Below are positions 16,000 through 23,770 of a stretch of 64,000 nucleotides of DNA, in pieces. A program made the translations under genes and the position numbers. Positions within the stretch are counted from its first letter, which is position 1, and each line of letters opens with the position of its first letter. Source of the stretch: an uncultured Oscillospiraceae bacterium (GTDB taxonomy: Bacteria > Bacillota > Clostridia > Oscillospirales > Oscillospiraceae); contig CALXDP010000002.1 of the NCBI GenBank assembly GCA_944387095.1, forward strand, positions 1 through 64,000, in the 5' to 3' direction. The notes below the pieces were generated by a model that was not told the DNA's origin, ran no database searches, and saw nothing but the letters and a program-made list of their open reading frames with translations.

Positions 16000-17769
16000 T
16001 TATTTCAAATTTTCCTCCAGGATGGACAGCTGGTGCTTCAGCTCTTCCGGGAGTTTGTCGCCGAACTTGGCGTAAAACTCTTTGATGCCGGCCACCTCCT
16101 GCCGCCACAGCTCGGGATCCACCCGCAGCAGCTCCTTCAGGGTATCCACTGTGACGTCCAGGCCCTCCAGGTTGATATCTTCGGGGTTGGGCTCATAGCC
16201 GATGGGGGTCTCCTGGGCGTCCACCTCGTCAAAGCAGCGCTTCATGATCCACTCCAGCACCCGCAGGTTGTCCCCGAAGCCCGGCCAGATGAAGTTGCCC
16301 TCGTCATCCAGGCGGAACCAGTTGACGTTGAAGATCTTAGGCTGATGGGCGATCTTTTTGCCCATGTCCAGCCAGTGCTGCCAGTAGTCAGCCATGTGGT
16401 AGCCGCAGAAGGGGAGCATGGCCATGGGGTCCCGGCGGACCACTCCCACGGCGCCGGCAGCGGCGGCGGTGGTCTCCGAAGCCATGGTGGAGCCCACGAA
16501 CACCCCGTGCTCCCAGGAGCGGGACTGGTAGACCAGAGGGGCAGTCTTGGCCCGGCGGCCGCCGAAGATGATGGCGGAGATGGGTACGCCCTGAGGATTG
16601 TCAAACTCAGGGGAGAGGCAGGGGCAGTTCTTGGCCGGGGCAGTGAAGCGGCTGTTGGGATGGGCGGGCTTCTTCTCGTCCCCTCGGTGCCACTCCAGGC
16701 CGTTCCAGTCGATGAGGGTCTCGGGGATATCGTCACCCTTGGAAAGGCCGTCCCACCACACGGTGCCGTCGGCGGGGTTATAGGCCACGTTGGTGAAGAT
16801 GGTGTTTTTCTTGGTGGATTCCAGGGCGTTGAAGTTGGACTTGGCGTTGGTGCCGGGGGCCACACCGAAGAAGCCGTACTCCGGGTTCACCGCCCACAGC
16901 CGGCCGTCGGGGCCAACCCGAAGCCAGGCGATGTCGTCGCCCACGCACCAGACCTTCCAGCCCGCCTTTCGATATCCCTCGGGGGGGATGAGCATGGCCA
17001 GATTGGTCTTGCCGCAGGCGGAGGGGAAGGCGGCGGAGAGGTAGCGTACCTCGCCCTGGGGATTCTCGATACCCAGGATGAGCATGTGCTCGGCCATCCA
17101 GCCCTCCTGCTGGCCCAGATAGGAGGCAATGCGCAGGGCGAAGCACTTCTTGCCCAGCAGTACGTTGCCGCCGTAGTTGGAGTTGATGGAGATGATGGTG
17201 TTGTCCTCGGGGAAGTGGGCAATATATTTGTTCTCGTTGTCCAGGGTGCCGTAGGAGTGCAGACCCTTGATGTAGTCGCCGCTGTCCCCCAGGGCGTCCA
17301 GCACCTGCCGGCCCACCCGGGTCATGATGGTCATATTCAGCACCACGTAGATGGAGTCAGTCAGCTCAATGCCGTACTTGGCAAAGGGAGAGCCCACAAT
17401 GCCCATGGAGTAGGGGATGACATACATGGTCCGGCCCTCCATGGTTCCGTCAAACAGGGCGTACAGCTTATCGTACATCTCCTGGGGGTTCATCCAGTTG
17501 TTGGTGGGGCCGGCGTTCTCCTTGTGCCGGCAGCAGATGAAGGTGCGGTCCTCCACCCGGGCCACGTCATGGGGATCGGTGCGGTGGAGGTAGCAACCAG
17601 GCAGCTTTTCCTGGTTGAGCTGGATGAGGATACCCTCATCCACCGCCTGCCTGCGCAGAGCGTTCAGCTGCGCTTCGCTGCCGTCAATCCAGACAATGGA
17701 CGCGGGACGGGCCTTGGCCGCCATCTCGTCGATCCAGCTTAATACCGCTTTGTTCTGTGTAGGTGCCAT
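16000..17769 (-). CDS. pckG: phosphoenolpyruvate carboxykinase (GTP)
   Basis: 589 residues, the usual length for GTP-dependent PEPCK, which interconverts oxaloacetate plus GTP with PEP, CO2 and GDP in the cytosol. The family P-loop FPSACGKTNLAML, with its reactive Cys, lies near residue 250. Downstream RRDPMAMLPFCGYHMADYW and the substrate-binding region around SNYGGNVLLGKK are intact. The ATP-type enzyme lacks the ACGKT motif, so the GTP assignment is firm. In fermentative gut Clostridia the enzyme may run in the carboxylating direction; the sequence cannot decide. The gene is monocistronic, with its own promoter and terminator. Confidence 0.96.
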   Translation of the reverse strand: MAPTQNKAVLSWIDEMAAKARPASIVWIDGSEAQLNALRRQAVDEGILIQLNQEKLPGCYLHRTDPHDVARVEDRTFICCRHKENAGPTNNWMNPQEMYDKLYALFDGTMEGRTMYVIPYSMGIVGSPFAKYGIELTDSIYVVLNMTIMTRVGRQVLDALGDSGDYIKGLHSYGTLDNENKYIAHFPEDNTIISINSNYGGNVLLGKKCFALRIASYLGQQEGWMAEHMLILGIENPQGEVRYLSAAFPSACGKTNLAMLIPPEGYRKAGWKVWCVGDDIAWLRVGPDGRLWAVNPEYGFFGVAPGTNAKSNFNALESTKKNTIFTNVAYNPADGTVWWDGLSKGDDIPETLIDWNGLEWHRGDEKKPAHPNSRFTAPAKNCPCLSPEFDNPQGVPISAIIFGGRRAKTAPLVYQSRSWEHGVFVGSTMASETTAAAAGAVGVVRRDPMAMLPFCGYHMADYWQHWLDMGKKIAHQPKIFNVNWFRLDDEGNFIWPGFGDNLRVLEWIMKRCFDEVDAQETPIGYEPNPEDINLEGLDVTVDTLKELLRVDPELWRQEVAGIKEFYAKFGDKLPEELKHQLSILEENLK

Positions 17770-17832
17770 AGTCGCTTGCCTCCTGTTATCTTCAGATTGC
17801 GGCGCGCCAATATCTGCCGCTCACTTGTCTAT

Positions 17833-17861
17833 AGTGTATGGTAAAATAACAGAAAATGCAA
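17833..17861 (-). promoter_or_regulatory. sigma-A-type promoter of pckG
   Basis: Minus-strand TTGCAT (17861-17856), 17-nt spacer and TACACT (17838-17833), about 65 nt upstream of the start codon. Confidence 0.6.
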
Positions 17862-17871
17862 GGGAAATTTA

Positions 17872-18723
17872 TCACAATTGTAAGCGCTTGGACAAACGGT
17901 TGAACTCATCCAGGGACAGCCGTTCTCCCCGGACGGATTCCTCCAGCCCACATTCCTGAAGAATCTGCCGGAGCTGGTCCTTAGAAAAACGGGAGCCATA
18001 GGCGGCGGACAGGGCGTTGAGCAAAGTTTTGCGCCGCTGGGCGAAGGCGGCCCGCACCACCCTGAACAGTGTCTTTGGGTCGGCGTCCACCGGAGGATGA
18101 GCATGGGGAACAAGCTGAATGACGCAGGACGTCACCTTGGGGGCGGGGAGGAAGCACTCGGGACCCACGTCAAAGAGCAGGGAGCACCGGGCGTGGTACT
18201 GGCAAAACAGGGAGAAAGCCCCCCGGTCCGGGCTGCCCGGCGGGGCGCAGATCCGCCGGGCCACCTCCCGCTGGATCATCACCGTGATGGACTGGAAACA
18301 TCCGGCCTCCAGCAGCCTGGTGATGACCGGGGTGGTGATGTTGTAGGGCAGGTTGGCGCAGGCCTTCACCGTCATGCCGGGGAACTGCTCCCGGGCCAGT
18401 TCGGCCAGGTCCAGCTTCATCACATCCCCTGGGATGACCCGGGCGTTGGGGCAGTCCGCCAGCGTCTCGGCCAGGATGGGCAGCAGGGAGCGGTCCAGCT
18501 CCACGGCGGCCACCCTGCCCGCCCGCCGGGCTAGCTGGACGGTGAGGGGGCCGATGCCGGGCCCGATCTCCAGCACGCCGCAGTCCCCGTCCAGCCCGGC
18601 GGCGTCGGCGATGTCCTGGGGCACCCAGTCGGCGATGAGGAAGTTCTGCCCCATAGACTTGGAGAAGCGGAAGCCGTGGCGGGCCAGCAGGGACTTGATC
18701 TGGCTGGGATTGGTCAGGTTCAT
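17872..18723 (-). CDS. rsmA: 16S rRNA (adenine1518-N6/adenine1519-N6)-dimethyltransferase
   Basis: 283 residues, normal for RsmA/KsgA, which dimethylates two adjacent adenines in the helix-45 loop of 16S rRNA during small-subunit maturation. The N-terminal FSKSMGQNFLIA, the SAM-binding LEIGPGIGPLT (about residues 50-60) and the catalytic NLPYNIT (about 123-129) are present. The C-terminal helical domain is complete. The start codon overlaps the trmD-GNAT stop (ATGA), indicating translational coupling at the end of the translation-factor operon. Confidence 0.96.
   Translation of the reverse strand: MNLTNPSQIKSLLARHGFRFSKSMGQNFLIADWVPQDIADAAGLDGDCGVLEIGPGIGPLTVQLARRAGRVAAVELDRSLLPILAETLADCPNARVIPGDVMKLDLAELAREQFPGMTVKACANLPYNITTPVITRLLEAGCFQSITVMIQREVARRICAPPGSPDRGAFSLFCQYHARCSLLFDVGPECFLPAPKVTSCVIQLVPHAHPPVDADPKTLFRVVRAAFAQRRKTLLNALSAAYGSRFSKDQLRQILQECGLEESVRGERLSLDEFNRLSKRLQL
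17879..17892. promoter_or_regulatory. cre-like (CcpA) site upstream of pckG
   Basis: TGTAAGCGCTTGGA resembles the catabolite-responsive element consensus (TGWAARCGYTWNCA-type, symmetrical AAGCGCTT core). It overlaps the last codons of rsmA and lies about 18 nt upstream of the pckG -35 box. Confidence 0.4.
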
Positions 18724-20033
18724 AGCGATTCCTCCCCAGTGGACGCGGCATTCGGGTGGTTGGCCAGCCTGACCTCAAAGGCCAGACGGCGGGGGTCACG
18801 GTCCGCGGTGGTGTCCACCAGCACGTTGCCCCGGTACTGAAAGCCGTTACGCCGCAGTAGGTTCTGCATGGCCTTGTTCTGCTTGTGGGTGTCCGCCCGC
18901 AGCCAGCGCCGGCCCATGGCCAGCGCCAGCCTTCCACATTCCCTGATCATCCGGTCGGCCAGTCCGGAGCCCCTCCACTGCTGGGCAATGGCGCAGCGGT
19001 GGAGGACGGTATAGGGCTGGTCGGAACTCCATTTGCCATCGGTGATGGCGGCATAGCACGCTTCGGGCTGGGCGGAGAGGGTGAAGAAGCCGCCCACCTG
19101 GCCGCCGCAGGTGAGCACATAGCACTCACCCCGGGCCATATCGGAAACAAAATCCTCCCGGGTGGGATAATGGGCGCTCCACTGGCCGATGGGGATCAGA
19201 AGGGCCTTGGCCTGGGTCAGAATGATCTCCATGGCGTCCAGATCCTCCTGCCGTGCCGGGCGGCACTCCACCGGCTGGGGCAGGGGAGGACGGGACAGCT
19301 CCCGCTCCAGCTCCGCCAGCAGCTTCTGGTCCTCCTGGGAGGACAGGTCCAGCTTGGCATACAGATCCGGCCGCCGCTCCCGGGTGCGGAGGAGCTGCTG
19401 CTTGCGCCGCCACCGTGCCACCTGGCTGTGGTTGCCGGAGAGCAGCTCCCTGGGCACCGCCATCTCGTGCCACACCTCCGGGCGGGAGTACTGGGGATAT
19501 TCCAGCAGGCCATCCCAATGGCTTTCGTTCTCAAAGCAGGAGGGATCGGACAGCACCCCGGGCACCAGGCGGCACACCGCGTCGGCCACCGCCATGGCAG
19601 CGATCTCCCCGCCGGTGAGCACAAAGTCCCCCAGGGAGATCTCCTCGTCCACATAGCCGTCGATGAACCGCTGGTCGATCCCCTCATAGTGGCCGCACAC
19701 CAAGATCAGATGGGCATAGTCCCGGGCCAGCCGTCTGGCGGCCTCCTGGTCAAAGGGCTTGCCGCAGGGGGAGAGATAGATGGTGCGGCCCTTCCCAAAG
19801 GTATCGGTGATGTGCCGCCAGCACTGGTACAGGGGGTCGGCCTGGAGCACCGCCCCCCGGCCGCCGCCATAGGGGTAGTCGTCCACCTGCTTCTGCTTGT
19901 TCCGGGTGTGGTCCCGGATCTGGTGGGTCTCAATGCGCAGCAGGTCCCGCTCCTGGGCCCGGCCCAGGATGGACTCTGAGAGCACGTCCCCCACCGTGTC
20001 GGGAAACAGGGTCATGATGTCGATGCGGTACAT
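18720..20033 (-). CDS. trmD: tRNA (guanine37-N1)-methyltransferase TrmD fused to a GNAT acetyltransferase
   Basis: 437 residues, against about 240-250 for ordinary TrmD. Residues 1-245 are a complete TrmD (SPOUT knot) with MYRIDIMTLFP, DYPYGGGRGAV, LVCGHYEGIDQR and EISLGDFVLTGGE. It methylates N1 of G37 in tRNAs to prevent +1 frameshifting. Residues about 256-425 form a GNAT domain with an acetyl-CoA loop QQWRGSGLADRMIRECGRLA and a C-terminal NKAMQNLLRRNGFQYRG motif. The reading frame is continuous, with no internal start needed. Whether the GNAT part acetylates a protein, an RNA or a metabolite is unknown. Upstream rimM is 4 nt away and downstream rsmA overlaps by 4 nt. Confidence 0.93.
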   Translation of the reverse strand: MYRIDIMTLFPDTVGDVLSESILGRAQERDLLRIETHQIRDHTRNKQKQVDDYPYGGGRGAVLQADPLYQCWRHITDTFGKGRTIYLSPCGKPFDQEAARRLARDYAHLILVCGHYEGIDQRFIDGYVDEEISLGDFVLTGGEIAAMAVADAVCRLVPGVLSDPSCFENESHWDGLLEYPQYSRPEVWHEMAVPRELLSGNHSQVARWRRKQQLLRTRERRPDLYAKLDLSSQEDQKLLAELERELSRPPLPQPVECRPARQEDLDAMEIILTQAKALLIPIGQWSAHYPTREDFVSDMARGECYVLTCGGQVGGFFTLSAQPEACYAAITDGKWSSDQPYTVLHRCAIAQQWRGSGLADRMIRECGRLALAMGRRWLRADTHKQNKAMQNLLRRNGFQYRGNVLVDTTADRDPRRLAFEVRLANHPNAASTGEESL

Positions 20034-20037
20034 TCGC

Positions 20038-20523
20038 TCACATCCCTTCGATGAGGCGCACCTTGATATAGCCGCCGGCCACGTTGGTCTCCAGAATGAA
20101 CTCAGGCACGGCGGGGATCATCAGCTCCCGCTCCCCCTGCACCACGTAGACCTGCTGCCGGGAGGGGGAGAGGACATCCGTTAGCACCCCCAGCTCCCGC
20201 CCGGCCTCGTCCACCACACGCAGGCCCATGAGGTCGGCCAGGAAAAAGCTGCCCTCCGGCAGGTCCAGATCTTCCCGGTTGAGCCAGACCACCTTGTTTT
20301 TCAGCAGCATGGCCTGCTCTACATCCGTCACCCCATCCAGCAGGGCGATGACGTTGCCCTTGTGTACCCGGGCAGAGCGCAGGGTGACAGGGGTGCCGTC
20401 GATATACAGGGCGGGCAGGGCGCACAGCACCTCCGGGCTGTCCGCCCATGGCTGGATTTTGACCTCTCCCCGGATGCCGTGGGTGTTGACGATTTTGCCG
20501 CACTCCAAAAGCTGATCAGACAT
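20038..20523 (-). CDS. rimM: ribosome maturation factor RimM
   Basis: 161 residues. The N-terminal RimM beta-barrel (LECGKIVNTHGIRGEVKI) and C-terminal PRC-barrel (FFLADLMGLRVVDEAGRELG, IPAVPEFI) are both present. RimM binds S19 and assists 30S head assembly. It sits in its classical place directly before trmD, with 4 nt between stop and start. Confidence 0.95.
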   Translation of the reverse strand: MSDQLLECGKIVNTHGIRGEVKIQPWADSPEVLCALPALYIDGTPVTLRSARVHKGNVIALLDGVTDVEQAMLLKNKVVWLNREDLDLPEGSFFLADLMGLRVVDEAGRELGVLTDVLSPSRQQVYVVQGERELMIPAVPEFILETNVAGGYIKVRLIEGM

Positions 20524-20570
20524 GAAAAAGCCTCCAGTGTCCGTGAAAACGGATGGGTGTGTATAGTCGT

Positions 20571-20598
20571 AGAGCGAGGGCTGGACAGCCCTCGCTCT
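20571..20598. repeat. intercistronic hairpin between khpA and rimM
   Basis: Perfect 12-bp stem (20571-20582 and 20587-20598) with a GGAC loop. There is no T-run on either strand, so it is more likely an mRNA processing or stability element, or a weak attenuator, than a full terminator. Confidence 0.55.
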
Positions 20599-20606
20599 AT
20601 TATCGG

Positions 20607-20849
20607 TCAGTCCACAATATCGACTGAGATCTTCTTGCCCTGACGTTGGGCCACTGAGCGCATCAACGCCCGGATTTCCTTGGCAATGCGGCCCTGCCGG
20701 CCGATCACCTTGCCCATGTCCTCCGGGGCCACCCGGAGCTCCAGCACGGTCTCACCGGCCAGCTCCGTCTCGGTGACAGACACCGATTCCGGGTGCTCCA
20801 CCAGGCTCTGGGCAATATAAGTGAGCAATTCCTTCATGACAGCCTCCAT
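20607..20849 (-). CDS. khpA: KH domain RNA-binding protein KhpA
   Basis: 80 residues with a single KH domain whose GxxG loop is VIGRQGRIAKEIRAL. This is the YlqC/KhpA family, which partners with KhpB/Jag in RNA binding linked to cell elongation and division in Firmicutes. It lies between rpsP and rimM, its standard location. Confidence 0.93.
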   Translation of the reverse strand: MEAVMKELLTYIAQSLVEHPESVSVTETELAGETVLELRVAPEDMGKVIGRQGRIAKEIRALMRSVAQRQGKKISVDIVD

Positions 20850-20859
20850 TCCCGGACGC

Positions 20860-21096
20860 TTACAGGCCGGCCTTCTTCAGCAGGTCGCGCACGGTCTCCG
20901 TGGGCTGGGCGCCGGTCTTGATCCAGGCCTGGGCGCGCTCTACGTCGATGTGGATGGCGGCGGGATCCTGGCGGGGATCGTAGGTACCAATCTCCTCGAT
21001 GAAGCGGCCGTCCCGGGGATAGCGGGAATCGGCGACAACCACGCGGTAGAAGGGAGCTTTCTTGGCGCCCATGCGGCGCAGTCTGATTTTTACCAT
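20860..21096 (-). CDS. rpsP: 30S ribosomal protein S16
   Basis: 78 residues beginning [20 protein letters not shown] with [19 protein letters not shown], the S16 signature. It binds 16S rRNA early in 30S assembly. A strong GGAGGTG site precedes the ATG. The 105-nt gap to ffh holds a short ATGTC-TTTT-GACAT dyad but no clear promoter. Confidence 0.97.
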   Translation of the reverse strand: MVKIRLRRMGAKKAPFYRVVVADSRYPRDGRFIEEIGTYDPRQDPAAIHIDVERAQAWIKTGAQPTETVRDLLKKAGL

Positions 21097-21201
21097 GTTA
21101 TATTCACCTCCAAAGATGTTTCAGTTGTATATGGCAGATGTCAAAAGACATAGACCAACAAAAAGATAGGTGCAGACGGGCAATCCTCTCCACGCTTCAC
21201 C

Positions 21202-22542
21202 TTAGAAAGGCAGTCCCATGCCTTTGAACCGGCTGAGCAGCCCCTTGGACTTTTTGGGGTTGGAGAACTGCCGGGTAAGCTGCTGGATGGACTCAAACTG
21301 CTTGAGCAGCCGGTTGACGTCCACCACCTGGGTGCCCGAGCCGGCGGCGATGCGCTTTTTCCGGCTGGAGTTCAGCACCCCGGGGTTTTCCCGCTCATAA
21401 GGGGTCATGGACTGAATGATGGCCTCCGTGCGGGCAAGGCCTTTTTCGTCCACGGAAAGATCCAGCTTTTTTCCGCCCATACCGGGGAGCATGGAGGCGA
21501 TGTCCTGAAGATCCCCCATGTTTTTCAGCTGGGTGAGCTGATCGTAGAAGTCGGACAGGGTAAACTTATTCTTCCGCATCCGCTCCAGCTGCTCGGCGGC
21601 CTTTTTGGCGTCCAGGGTCTGCTCCGCCTTCTCAATGAGGGAGAGCACGTCGCCCATGCCCAGGATACGGCTGGCCATCCGGTCGGGGTGGAACACCTCG
21701 ATGTTCTCCAGCTTCTCCCCGGTGCCGGCAAACTGGATGGGTTTGCCGGTGACCGCCCGGATGGACAGGGCCGCGCCGCCCCGGGCGTCGCCGTCCAGCT
21801 TGGTGAGCATCACGCCGTCGATATCCAGCGCATCGTCAAAGGCCTTGGCGGCGGTGACGGCGTCCTGGCCGATCATGGCGTCCACCACCAGCAGGATCTC
21901 GGTGGGGTTCACGGCCGATTTGATGGCCCGTAGCTCGTCCATGAGCTGCTCATCCACGTGAAGGCGGCCGGCGGTGTCCAGAAACACCATATCGTTTCCG
22001 TGACGCTTGGCGTGCTCCACGGCGGCTTTGGCAATGTCCACAGGGTCGGTCTGTCCCATCTGGAAGACGGGGATGTCCAGCTGGGCGCCCACCACCTCCA
22101 GCTGCTGGATGGCGGCGGGGCGGTAGATGTCGCAGGCGGCCAGCAGGGGACGCTTGCCCTGCTTCTTCATCATGCCGGCCAGCTTGGCCCCGTTGGTGGT
22201 CTTGCCCGCCCCCTGCAGGCCCACCAGCATGACCACGGTGGGCGGGGTAGAGGAGATTTTCAGCTTGCTGTCGCCGCCCCCCATCAGGGCGGTGAGCTCC
22301 TCGTTGACAATCTTGACGATCATCTGGGCGGGGGTGAGGGACTCCATTACGTCGGCGCCCACCGCCCGCTCCGAGACGGCGGCGATGAAATTTTTGACCA
22401 CCTTGAAGTTGACGTCCGCCTCCAGCAGAGCCATCTTGATTTCCTTCATGGCCTGCTTCACATCGGACTCGGACAGACGCCCCTTGCCCCGCAGCTTCTT
22501 AAAGGTTGCGGCAAGCTTTTCAGTTAAACTCTCAAATGCCAT
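21202..22542 (-). CDS. ffh: signal recognition particle protein Ffh
   Basis: 446 residues, standard SRP54 length. It has an N-terminal four-helix N domain, a G domain with GLQGAGKTTNGAKLA (about residue 105), DTAGRLHVDEQLMDEL and TKLDGDARGGAALS, and a C-terminal M domain with SDFYDQLTQLKNMGDL and MLPGMGGKK. It binds 4.5S/SRP RNA and signal sequences for co-translational targeting to FtsY. The start is 4 nt after the ylxM stop. Confidence 0.97.
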   Translation of the reverse strand: MAFESLTEKLAATFKKLRGKGRLSESDVKQAMKEIKMALLEADVNFKVVKNFIAAVSERAVGADVMESLTPAQMIVKIVNEELTALMGGGDSKLKISSTPPTVVMLVGLQGAGKTTNGAKLAGMMKKQGKRPLLAACDIYRPAAIQQLEVVGAQLDIPVFQMGQTDPVDIAKAAVEHAKRHGNDMVFLDTAGRLHVDEQLMDELRAIKSAVNPTEILLVVDAMIGQDAVTAAKAFDDALDIDGVMLTKLDGDARGGAALSIRAVTGKPIQFAGTGEKLENIEVFHPDRMASRILGMGDVLSLIEKAEQTLDAKKAAEQLERMRKNKFTLSDFYDQLTQLKNMGDLQDIASMLPGMGGKKLDLSVDEKGLARTEAIIQSMTPYERENPGVLNSSRKKRIAAGSGTQVVDVNRLLKQFESIQQLTRQFSNPKKSKGLLSRFKGMGLPF

Positions 22543-22546
22543 GGGG

Positions 22547-22918
22547 TTACTCCTGTTTGAGCTTGGCGGTATTTTCCTTGATGGTCCGGCCGATCTCGTC
22601 CAGGCTCTCGTCCCGGTAGCTGCGCTCGTCCACCATCCGCAGCAGCCGGTCGGCCGCCTGATCGATGGCGTCGATCTGCTTTTGCATCTGGTGGAAGCGC
22701 CGGATGATGTGGGTCTTGTCCTCCATCTCCGTCATGGCGGCCTCTGCCCGGACAATGACATCCCGGACCCCCTGGCGGGAGATGCCGTAGTTCTCCGCGA
22801 TCTCGGCCAGGGAGAGATCTTCATTATAGTAGAGGTCGTAGAATTCTTTCTGGCGGTCGGTGAGCAGATCGCCATAAAAGTCGAAAAGCATAGCCATGCG
22901 GTATGCCTGATTCTTCAT
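22547..22918 (-). CDS. ylxM: YlxM family SRP-associated DNA-binding protein (UPF0122)
   Basis: 123 residues from MKNQAYRMAMLFDFYGDLLT. This start (22918) was chosen because GGAGGTG lies about 8 nt upstream; a TTG six codons earlier overlaps that SD. The helix-turn-helix SLAEIAENYGISRQGVRDVI resembles sigma-70 region 4. In streptococci YlxM modulates SRP GTPase activity. It is the first gene of the ffh-rpsP operon here. Confidence 0.92.
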   Translation of the reverse strand: MKNQAYRMAMLFDFYGDLLTDRQKEFYDLYYNEDLSLAEIAENYGISRQGVRDVIVRAEAAMTEMEDKTHIIRRFHQMQKQIDAIDQAADRLLRMVDERSYRDESLDEIGRTIKENTAKLKQE

Positions 22919-23093
22919 CTCCAGCCACCTCCACAAGATATTGTGTAAAGTTATCAGGCTTTACAATGTGCTACTATATCATAGGACTTGGAACTTGTCA
23001 AGGGTGAATTCCCTTTTCCGGGGAAATTTCCGCCCTCTATGGAAAAGGGCCGGCGGCGGAAAAACGTCTTCCGGTCCAAAGTGTGCTTGGAGC

Positions 23094-23534
23094 CTATTGG
23101 AAGGTCCCAGGGCTGGCCGGTTCCAGCAGCTGGGTGGTCTGGACGGCGGGGGTGTCCTGAAGCTCATGAAAAACGATGGAGCCGCAGGCCACCAAAATCA
23201 GGTTGAACACGATGATGAACCCCAAAATGCCCAGCACCAGCCGAAGGATGAACCGGCTCCGTCGGTTGCGGATTGCCAGCTGTTCGTTGATCCGGGCCAG
23301 CTGATCGGCCAGCTCATTGCGGCTGTCCCCATCCTCCGGGATGTCCGCGCCCAGCAGTTGGCTCACCGTGGTGTCCAGCACCTCCGCCAGCCGGATGAGC
23401 AGCTCGGCGTCGGGCACTGACAAACCTTTCTCCCACTTTGAAATGGTCTGCCGCACCACGTGCAGGCGGGCGGCCAGCTCTTCCTGGGTCAGCCCTTTGG
23501 CCTTGCGGATGGCCTTCAGATTTTCGGAAAACAT
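23094..23534 (-). CDS. XRE family transcriptional regulator with C-terminal membrane segment
   Basis: 146 residues. An N-terminal Cro/C1-type HTH (residues 1-60: KAIRKAKGLTQEELAARLHV, VRQTISKWEKG) is followed by a charged linker and one transmembrane helix (about 96-118, FILRLVLGILGFIIVFNLIL). Membrane-tethered XRE regulators of this kind are common in Clostridia, but their signal is unknown. A hairpin-like dyad lies 42 nt upstream of the start. It is divergent from the ymfF operon and could regulate it. Confidence 0.87.
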   Translation of the reverse strand: MFSENLKAIRKAKGLTQEELAARLHVVRQTISKWEKGLSVPDAELLIRLAEVLDTTVSQLLGADIPEDGDSRNELADQLARINEQLAIRNRRSRFILRLVLGILGFIIVFNLILVACGSIVFHELQDTPAVQTTQLLEPASPGTFQ

Positions 23535-23575
23535 GGTTGGTCACCTCCTCTTGGCTGGCATGATAGCAGAAACAG

Positions 23576-23596
23576 GCCGTTGCGGCAAGCAACGGC
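23576..23596. promoter_or_regulatory. 8-bp-arm inverted repeat in the divergent intergenic region
   Basis: GCCGTTGC and GCAACGGC with a 5-nt spacer lie upstream of the XRE gene and about 80 nt before the ymfF promoter. It is a candidate operator for the XRE protein. Confidence 0.4.
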
Positions 23597-23657
23597 GGTT
23601 AACATCGGTGCCTGCGGGGAAAATTTTTAAGATTTTTATGTGCAGGGAAAAAAGAGG

Positions 23658-23686
23658 GTGCCAATCCGGATAAAATGATGTATAAT
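23658..23686 (+). promoter_or_regulatory. promoter of the ymfF-ymfH-lgt operon
   Basis: GTGCCA, 17-nt spacer and a perfect TATAAT (23681-23686), 85 nt upstream of the start. Confidence 0.6.
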
Positions 23687-23770
23687 AGCCCTTGCTTCCA
23701 GAGAAGCGAGTGAAAATCAGGGGCGAGCGCGTCCGGCAACAGCTGGGGCGCGTCCTGAATGTGAGGATAG

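Noticed and set aside
15988..17742. 584-aa plus-strand frame opposite pckG
   Set aside because: Exact antisense of a well-conserved enzyme, with the same Gly/Val/His-rich composition as other antisense shadows.
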